Shown here: piece by piece, positions 1 to 64,000 of the stretch
Numbering within the stretch: the stretch's first letter is position 1
Layout of the letters: every line of letters starts with the position of its first letter
Source of the DNA: Trematomus loennbergii
Taxonomy: Eukaryota > Chordata > Actinopteri > Perciformes > Nototheniidae
Assembly: GCA_012861695.1 (NCBI GenBank)
Contig: JAAOOA010000399.1
Coordinates: 17,002,287-17,066,286 of the forward strand
Reading direction: 5' to 3'
DNA: 64,000 bases
Program-made: the position numbers and the translations under genes
The notes under the pieces: model-generated
Told to the model about the DNA's origin: nothing
The model's input: the letters and a program-made list of their open reading frames with translations, nothing else
The model's database searches: none

Positions 1-521
1 GACCCGCTTTTAGAGCCAATTTGTAGGGCCAAATGTGCAACTGAGACACCAGAACCTGACCCAACTGGCAAACCTTATGCATAACGGAGCCAATAGTCAG
101 GATTTAGGACCGAGACACGGGCGGATACAGAATCCGTGCCGCAGCACAGTGTGTTTGTCTGAAAGAGAAACAAACAGAAACTTTAGTTATTTAAACTAGT
201 TTTCTGCAAACGATACTTCATGTTGATAAAGCACCGTTCTTGTTTAATGACGCTGGTCCCGTCTCGTCATCGTTTCTTCTTAGTCATGGAAAAGTTTGTT
301 GTCAAACATATTTTGTCAGTTTACCTTAACCAAATTATAACAGGTTCCTCCGAGTCTCTCTGTTTTAGTATAGTAAGTCTGAACATGCAAAGACAGAAAC
401 CTGTGTGAGTTTTGCAGGTGATGTTTAAATCAGTGACATACAGGGGATCCTTTAATCATTGGAGCTATGCAGGGTGAAACTGCAGTTTGTCTCATTGCGT
501 GTTGTGTCTGTTGGCGAGCAG
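1..521 (+). other. capzb: capzb upstream intron (partial)
   Basis: This is non-coding sequence running into the first recognisable capzb exon. It ends with a weak pyrimidine tract and an AG acceptor at 520-521. I see no coding exon, RNA gene or clear mobile element in it. The short open frames here do not resemble known proteins and are not supported by splice context. Confidence 0.7.
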
Positions 522-3801
<3,280 letters not shown>

Positions 3802-4790
3802 AGTTGCTACTGTTTTAGTTTTTTTTTCTGTCTCTCTCACTCTCCGCCTCATCTCCGCCATCTTTTCTCTGTTTCTCTTCGTCTCTCCCTCCACGCCTGT
3901 TTCAGTGCCGCACTCTTGTTTATTTGTGGAAAAAACAAAAAAGGAGAAAATGCTTAGCTTTTTATTTGTTTTTGTTTTTCTGTCTGGTTTTTGTCTTCAT
4001 GCATCTCATCTGCCATGAAGCCAGTCCCTCACGCTCCCTCTGTCTCTCTTCACCCCTCTCCTCTCTCCCACGTTCTGAATATAATGATAGTATTACCACG
4101 GTTAATGATAATCTTACAGTGTGAGGGTCATTGTTGTAATAATCCCTGATGTTCTCACAGCTGATATGTCCTCGGTCAGTTTCAAACTCACGACTTTGGC
4201 CCGGCTCTTCCTCCGTGTCCAGGAAGCGGACACAGACTGTGCTGTAGGTGGTGTAGGCTCGGTGGGGCTGTCATTATGTACATCAAATTGATTTCAAGCA
4301 CCTACTTTTGTCTACGACACCCCTGATATATTTGTATAAAATTATTACTGTTGGCGTATTACTGTCATTCTTCTTAGTAAATGGTGTGAACACGAGGGCG
4401 GCCTTCGGTTTATGTTAGAAGGTTTTTACTTTAATTCCACTCATGCATGTGAGCCTGTGTGGTGCTGCAGTGAGTGGAAATGTAGACCTATCAAACATGG
4501 GGATGGACTGTTATAATCACGGGTGATTACACCCACATGTCAACCCAACCCCCCTACACTGTGTATAACATGACAGTCAGCCCCCCTCTGTTCAACTTTT
4601 CTCTCCTCACCTACAGTACTATGTCTTTGTTGGGGGTCACAGTTTGTCTTTGTGTCTCAGTGGAAACCTTTGACTGTTTCCATTTTGGAGGGAATCTTTT
4701 TTGTTGTATTTTTGTTTTGTTTTTATTTGTAAAGCTTATGATTCATATTGTATTAGAGCCTCCAGCAACAATAAAAACAGTAAAAAGCTA
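3802..4790 (+). other. capzb: capzb 3'UTR
   Basis: Transcribed non-coding sequence follows the beta2 stop. It is pyrimidine-rich at first and T-rich near the end. The only good poly(A) hexamer is AATAAA at 4770-4775, with T-rich sequence directly after it. This gives a 3'UTR of about 1 kb. The boundary is inferred. Confidence 0.7.
4770..4775 (+). terminator. capzb: capzb poly(A) signal AATAAA
   Basis: A canonical AATAAA is followed by AACAGTAAAAAG and a T-rich downstream region at 4799-4825, as expected for a cleavage and polyadenylation site. It is the first canonical hexamer after the beta2 stop. Confidence 0.7.
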
Positions 4791-6014
4791 CTCTTGCTAT
4801 TATTTGTTTTATTTTTCTTGTTGAAAGGTATCTGCAGTTAAAAGCTTTAAATTGCTGTTAAAGTAGGGAGGAAAAAAATCAGTTGTTTCAAAATAATAAT
4901 AATAATAATAATAATGCTGTATTTAACATGTAACCTCAAGTGAATTAGTTTTCTTATTTTGCCCAGTGAATGTGTACATTTTTTAAAGTAGAGTCATTTT
5001 GATCTGCATCTGTCAGTAGACCATCAGTAGGCGTACACATGTTTTATTTACTACAGGACACTTGATGGTAGCCTATATGCAAATGGGTAGACAAAATATG
5101 TGCTTCTATCAACAAAGAACATTACCACTGCAAACACGATATTGAGGTAGATAACGCTTAACTTGTTAGCATTTATGATATAGTTATTTTCAAAATGCAC
5201 AGAAGTTATAACTGTTGGTAAATACTGTTAATAATGATGCTCCTCAAAATGTCCATATAACAACATTAAAATTTAGTAGAAGAAAAATACGTTTCTGTAA
5301 TAGATCGATACTGCATTTTTCAGATTGGTGGAGTTAAACGAGTCTACAGTGAAGCCTGCAGGTCTTTGGCGCTGTAATAAGGACTCAAATGTGAAACTGA
5401 CATGGCAACATGCTCACAACGACAGCCCGTGTAACAATACTTGACTGGTATAGAGAAGCACTCTTTGGGTCACTTGTGGAAACATTTGTAAAACTCATCT
5501 CGTGATAAAGCCCTCTAGCACCTGATTTATTTATGCCACTAGGTGTCACTGTGTCTTTAAAGAGTATGCCTCCTCAGTTTGCCTACACGGGACAATTAGT
5601 TCAGAAAATGCACTCCAGACATGAAGACTTTTTAATGCATTATTCATGCTAACATATTGTAGTTTTAGACGTCTCACTGAGCATTATTGTGTAACCTGAT
5701 ACAAGAAGAAATGTCCATCAAACTATTATTTTTCGACAGCATGATCTTCCACATTCTTTTGTATTTTATATGAATATATTAAGGCAAAAGTAAGTATTTG
5801 TTGTTCAAAAATCGAATTTGACATTGTAGGCTATTACTACACTGCACAAGTAGGACACACCTATTTGTATTGGATTCTTGTCCGCCTTGTTTTCATATGA
5901 CCATTTAAATGAAAATTCCTCATTAGTTGCTGAAAAGTCTTATATTTTCAATAGCTTCCATGTCATGTGACCCATTGTCTCCCTATTCTTTACCAGATTG
6001 TATGACTACCTAGT
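4791..6014. other. Intergenic region downstream of capzb
   Basis: This AT-rich non-coding DNA contains a short (AAT)n microsatellite at about 4892-4915. I find no exon, RNA gene or well-bounded transposon. It ends at the target-site duplication of the hAT-like element. Confidence 0.7.
4892..4915. repeat. (AAT)n microsatellite
   Basis: About eight uninterrupted AAT/ATA trinucleotide units. Confidence 0.85.
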
Positions 6015-6446
6015 CTTTTGGGCGTCGCAGCCATTATATGAGGGTGGGACAAGTCCCCCCCACTTTTTCAAATGGTTAGTTTAGACCCCCCCACTTTTAC
6101 TATGCGGAAAGTCCGTGAATCGGTCCATCCACTCGCCGCACTTTGTAGAGCGCTGTGTCAGTGCTTCACTATCAAATGAAATCCATTCCACTTGCTTATT
6201 GAGAGAATGCCCAAATCAATGAAACTCCGTACCATGTTTTCACTGCTACTTTGTTCCAAGGCAGATTCTCACATAGCGCGCGCATGTTCAAGGAGTGTTG
6301 TCATAGTTGGACAGCTCAGATCTGTTGTATGAAGCGATGCCGGTAGCGGAGGTAAGGCACACACACCAAATGTTCAGGAAATGGTTAATACAGCGAAAAT
6401 CAAAGCTGACGATCTCTTGGTTTGATATGTTTTTCCCCCAGACAAC

Positions 6447-7328
6447 ATGGACATAAGAACATTTTTTTCAAAGAAGAGGAAAGTAAGTCATCAGCTGGTA
6501 GCAGTTAATCAGTTAACAGTGATGGCGGCGTCTCAATTCTGGAGAGGAGTTTCGTCTTTATGTCATGATAGAGAGATACAAATACTGAATAGTTTAGATG
6601 AGAAAAAGGCATCGAAATGCCAGGTTACTAGTATTTATCATGTAAACAGGGAACATGAATAACCCGATCTCTCTGTGCTCATGTAAACACCATATCGCAG
6701 GTCTCCCTTGAAAAAGAGATCAATGATCTCAATGGGATACAACCTGGATAAATAAAGGTTTGAAATTTAATGAAATATCCCCAATATGATCATAACCAGG
6801 ATAATACTCATAAACGGCTTACTGATGTCCATGTAGAGACGCAGTCAGTGTGTTTTACTGGAGCCTCAGTTCGATAAGAGATTATTTTTGGAGTTCTTTA
6901 ACTTAGGTACTCTCTCTCAAAATGGTAATGTGCATTATGTACTAATTATACTTCTTATCATTCAGAAGCTTTTTGTGTGTGTTTTGTTTTTACTGAGTGC
7001 TTATAGGCTATTTCCATCCCAGTATTCAGTTAACTATTTATTTCTGTGCACATTACATAGAATATTCTACCTACTGCTTGGGACTTTGAGTCTTCAAAAT
7101 GTCCAATGTCACAGACTGCGACTTACTTTAGTGTCAGTTGTATTTACATTCAGTATGACTTGTTATGATTCAATGTGAAAGAGTATAGCTCAATAAATAA
7201 TTATCACTATCACCTCTCTTGACATCTAGGCACTTGAGAGTGAGTCAGAGGCAGAATACAGGGACAGTGGAGAGAGGTCCATTGCTGAGGTGAGTGATGA
7301 AAGGGAAATGGCAGTTGAAGTACAGTAA
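6447..7328 (+). pseudogene. Two-exon remnant of a hAT/ZMYM-like transposase N-terminus
   Basis: Exon 1 (6447-6482) reads MDIRTFFSKKRK up to a consensus GTAAGT donor. A second exon from 7230, after a CATCTAG acceptor, continues in frame as ALESESEAEYRDSG and ERSIAEVSDEREM, then stops at TAA (7326-7328). The acidic linker after a basic N-terminus is typical of the first part of hAT-family proteins, before the zinc finger and RNase H-like domain, which are absent. The frame and splicing are seen. The family call is by resemblance only. Confidence 0.45.
6700..6775 (+). repeat. Retroposon 3'-tail-like fragment
   Basis: A segment reading GATCTCAATGGGATACAACC then GGATAAATAAAGGTTT looks like the 3' end of a fish LINE-type repeat. 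It sits inside the hAT-like element. It is short and unsupported by duplications, so the class is tentative. Confidence 0.3.
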
Positions 7329-7895
7329 ATTGTGCTGTGGACTCTCATCCCAGGATTTTAAGGAAATCAGTGGGGATATTGAACAGAAAACATTTCAGTC
7401 AAGGGCATCATATGACCAATATAGACAGAAGAGCAACATTTATTTGAACATTTAAGTCAATGATACCATTCCTAGGTGAACTTAACATCCATATGGAGTC
7501 AGATCAGTCTCAATATTAATAAATGCTCACAGAAGGATTCACAAATGTATTTTGCGATTGATATATAAATGACTCTCCACAACAATATCTCTCAATGCAC
7601 TCACAAATAATTATTGTTGTATATAAATGTACAAAAAATGGGCATTTAAACTGCTTTTTATTAATTCAAAGACGGCTCTGAATTAATAATCAAATATGTT
7701 TCCTTTCATTACTACTGGATGAAATTACAAAATGTACCCATCATTTTCCTCATGCTAGTATAGCCACATAAAGTATCAAACCACCTGTTAAAATGCACCA
7801 GAATACAGGAAATCTATATTTTTTTTCGCCCCCACACCCCCCGTTAAAAATGTCCCCCCCACATTCAGGATGCTTCCTACGCCCATGTACCTAGT

Positions 7896-9299
7896 ACTAC
7901 TAGTACTTCACTGGACAAGAAGGACAAATCGATTTTCGACTAAGTAATGTTCAGTAAAACTTAACTTATTTTGCATTCCTACTTGTATACCTTTTTTCCC
8001 CACGATAGAAGTATTTTTCCATCCCATCTAAATTTAACATAGCCAAATAAGATCATTTACAGACAGCTTTCTCCAAATCAATCATATCTGGTAATCTAAC
8101 TTTAGAAACGGTATTCCTGGTAATGATTAGTAAAATAACCATTTTAACAAAAAGCTGATATTTAGTTGGTACACCTTTAAACGCAATACAGAACACAATA
8201 AATCAATACTTATGAATAAAGTTAGTTGCAATTAGAATCCACAAGAAAAGTGGGTTATTTTAGATTGTATTTAGTATTTATAAACTCCAGCAACATGAGA
8301 TGAAAACACAATTATCTCCATCAGAGAAGGCTGTGCTTCTAAAACTGTGACTGTGCTTTGTCCACTAGGTCTGTGACGTTCAACACATCGACTGAGCTCC
8401 GAGTTTTACAACTACTTCACAGTTTTTATCAAGACACTGGTCTGTAGCCCATTACGTCCAAATGTAATTTGATTCTGTTTCATGTATTTTATTTTAACAG
8501 AGTTGACCTCATACTAGTATTGTTTATGGTCCTGAAACTGGACCATGGGATCTAAATCAACAAGCTAACAAAAATGAGGTGAAATGTATTACATTTTTTC
8601 TACTTAAACACTGTGTGGGTGATGGGTTTAAACACCTAAAACCTACCATTTGAGGAATGTCTTCCAGTTAATGAGTAAACTCTTTGTGGAGGTGTGGACC
8701 TATACGCTTGTTCCTGATGAAATAATAGTGGTTTTGGTTAGTTATGTGTCACAAGAGCTCTGTCGAAGTATTATAGTCTCTAGACTATCAACATTTTAGA
8801 TAAAACCAAACTAATGTAAAGATAACAGTGCCTGCCTGAACTCCCAGCTAAAACATTACAACATGGCAATAACAAATTAACAATGTTGTCAAGTAAAAAG
8901 TATAGGCTATAATGAAAGTCTTGCTTTGGTCTCCTATGTTGATGAAGCATTTAGGAAGTTACTATTTATCTCAAGTGACAGGGTTTCTGCCAAGTCCTCA
9001 GACATCCCCCCCCCCCTTCTCTCTTTCTCTCTCTCTCTCACACACGCACACACACGCGCGCACAGAAACACACGCGCACACACAGGTTTATGATAATGAG
9101 GAGCCTCAAGGCGCAGGGGGAGCTGGAGCCATTTTCACCATTCAAGCGGAGTTACGCGGACTGAGCGGAGGTGCTGCTGCTCTTGTTGTTGCTGACGGCG
9201 TGTGTGCGAGTGTGTGTGAGCCGCTCCAGCCAAGGTTACTGCGGGTTAACGTCTTCAAATCAGCCGGAGTGACCAGAGAGAAGTGCGCTCGCTGAAAGC
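7896..9299 (+). other. Region upstream of celsr2: proximal promoter and 5'UTR candidate
   Basis: AT-rich sequence gives way, from about 9000, to a C run, (TC)n and (CA)n repeats (9007-9085) and then a GC-richer stretch to the coding start. This change and the absence of any other exon suggest that the celsr2 promoter and 5'UTR lie within the last 400 bases. I could not identify a TATA box or a defined start site. Confidence 0.5.
9007..9085. repeat. Compound (C)n(TC)n(CA)n microsatellite
   Basis: A C run, CT dinucleotides, then CA repeats with CG interruptions, about 310 bases upstream of the celsr2 ATG. Confidence 0.85.
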
Positions 9300-9396
9300 A
9301 TGGCTCCTCTGCAAAAAGGGAAACTCACAGGCGGAAAGTTTAAAGGAATAAGGAGCGACACATATTCCCATTCGGAGACACACAAACTGAGGAGCG

Positions 9397-9410
<14 letters not shown>
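9300..9410 (+). CDS. Upstream ORF overlapping the celsr2 start
   Basis: A 36-codon ORF begins MAPLQKGKLTGG and ends at TAA 9408-9410, 11 bases after the A of the celsr2 ATG, in a different frame. Its ATG context (A at -3, G at +4) is strong, better than that of the main ATG (G at -3, C at +4). If the 5'UTR contains it, ribosomes that translate it would pass the celsr2 start. It is a regulatory candidate, not a protein of known function. Confidence 0.5.
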
Positions 9411-63327
<53,917 letters not shown>

Positions 63328-63568
63328 GTAAGAACGGTTAATATAATATATAATAAAGCTGTGTTCGAGCTGCGTTATAGATAGACGAATTGTAGTCCCA
63401 GAAGTTATGCATTAAACAATATTATTGTTATTGTAAGACCTTTTAACCTTTGTTATGGCCACATGTTGGCTGAAATAAAATGTTAAATAAACAAACACAC
63501 TGTTAACACAACAGCAATATGAAGGTCAGACAAATAATCAAGGTCATAATTATCATGACCTGTAAGGT

Positions 63569-63896
63569 CAGGGCCGCCCCTCCCTACACGCAGATCACGC
63601 AGACTGCGTGGGGCCTCACCTCGCAGAGGGGGCCTCACCTCGCGGAGGAGACCTCACCTCGCGGAGAGGGGACCTCACCTCGCAGAGGGGGCCTCACCTC
63701 ACGGAGGGGGCCTCATTTTGCAGAGGGGGCCTCATTTTGCAGAGGGGGCCTCATTTTGCAGAGGGAGCCTCATCTGAAGCGCAAACGCGGCGCACCTACA
63801 GTGTAGCGTGCCCCCGTCCCCCGTCGTCGCTCGCGACACAGAGGGCCTCATCATATAACTTTGCGTGGGGCCACAAGTTGGCCAGGGGCAGCCCTA
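63569..63896. mobile_element. Small hAT-like element with internal tandem repeat
   Basis: Perfect 8-bp duplications TGTAAGGT lie at 63561-63568 and 63897-63904. The ends are inverted: CAGGGCCGCCCCT on the left and, reverse complemented, TAGGGCTGCCCCT on the right. The interior, about 63611-63770, is a tandem array of 17-19 bp units of the type GGGGGCCTCACCTCGCAGAG and GGGGGCCTCATTTTGCAGAG. It has no coding capacity. The perfect duplication suggests a recent insertion. Confidence 0.82.
63611..63770. repeat. Tandem GGCCTCACCTCGC-type repeat inside the hAT-like element
   Basis: About nine units of 17-19 bp fall into two sub-types (CACCTCGC and CATTTTGC). The CATTTTGC copies are clustered at the right, which suggests local expansion of one variant. 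Confidence 0.85.
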
Positions 63897-64000
63897 TGTA
63901 AGGTGATTGGAACATAAAAAGATGCCATGAAGCAAAGTTGTGATTGTACAGTCTCAAGCATTTGAACTTGATGCACTGGATTCCCCTGCTAATCCTCCAC

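Larger units (their letters stand above)
6015..7887 (+). mobile_element. hAT-like DNA transposon, probably non-autonomous
   Basis: The element is flanked by a perfect 8-bp target-site duplication, TACCTAGT (6007-6014 and 7888-7895), as expected for hAT elements. Short inverted ends share TGGGCGT (left CTTTTGGGCGTCG; right, reverse complement, CATGGGCGTAGG). C-rich subterminal stretches with CCCCCCCACTTTT occur at the left and CCCCCCCACATT at the right. Inside, an ATG at 6447 starts MDIRTFFSKKRK, the N-terminal style of ZMYM/TTF-type hAT proteins. It is followed by a GTAAGT donor at 6483 and a compatible second exon at 7230-7328. No transposase catalytic region is visible, so it cannot move by itself. 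Confidence 0.75.
63328..64000 (+). other. celsr2: celsr2 intron 20 (partial)
   Basis: This is the start of the next intron, cut by the window edge. It contains the small hAT-like element at 63569-63896. The two overlapping open frames at 63519-63901 only translate its tandem repeat. Confidence 0.75.

Noticed and set aside
6888..7178. 96-codon hydrophobic open frame in the hAT-like element
   Set aside because: AT-rich intronic part of the element. Hydrophobicity follows from T-rich codons.

Overview
The window is teleost fish nuclear DNA, probably from a percomorph. It has spliced vertebrate genes with GT-AG introns, long (TG)n microsatellites, several fish-type non-autonomous DNA transposons and a tRNA-derived SINE. 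Two protein-coding genes are present, both on the + strand. I see no bacterial, viral or CRISPR-like system.

At 522-4790 lies the 3' end of capzb, the F-actin capping protein beta subunit. Three shared exons are followed by two alternative terminal coding segments. The beta1 (muscle, Z-disc) exon is at 1940-2099 and carries its own stop codon plus a consensus donor. The beta2 (cytoplasmic) exon is at 3714-3801, followed by a 3'UTR with a poly(A) signal near 4770. The intergenic interval 4790-9300 holds a 1.9 kb hAT-like element (6015-7887) with an 8-bp target-site duplication.

From 9397 to the right edge runs celsr2 (Flamingo-family adhesion GPCR, planar cell polarity). I place 20 coding exons. 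Exon 1 (3.5 kb) encodes the signal peptide, a basic cleavage-like site and all nine cadherin repeats. A 19.7 kb intron follows. The remaining exons encode EGF-like repeats, two laminin-G domains, the laminin-EGF module, the hormone-receptor motif and the start of the GAIN domain. The GPS and seven-helix region lie beyond the window. Exon phases agree across all 20 exons only if six single-base indels are allowed: two in exon 1, one in exon 8, two in exon 10 and one in exon 13. Five of the six are missing bases in G or C runs, so consensus error in a long-read assembly is more likely than a pseudogene.

The celsr2 introns are rich in mobile elements and repeats. They include hAT-like elements with 8-bp duplications (20353-21414, 42784-43352, 63569-63896), a strongly palindromic MITE (18721-19391), a TTAA/TA-flanked MITE nested in an older repeat (43863-44236), a SINE (31024-31230) and three long TG arrays (36327-36954, 41152-41334, 53286-53440). 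The most useful points for a second look are the six frame breaks, the capzb alternative-exon layout, the overlapping upstream ORF at the celsr2 start, and the structured transposons. I did not find a convincing undescribed biological system.
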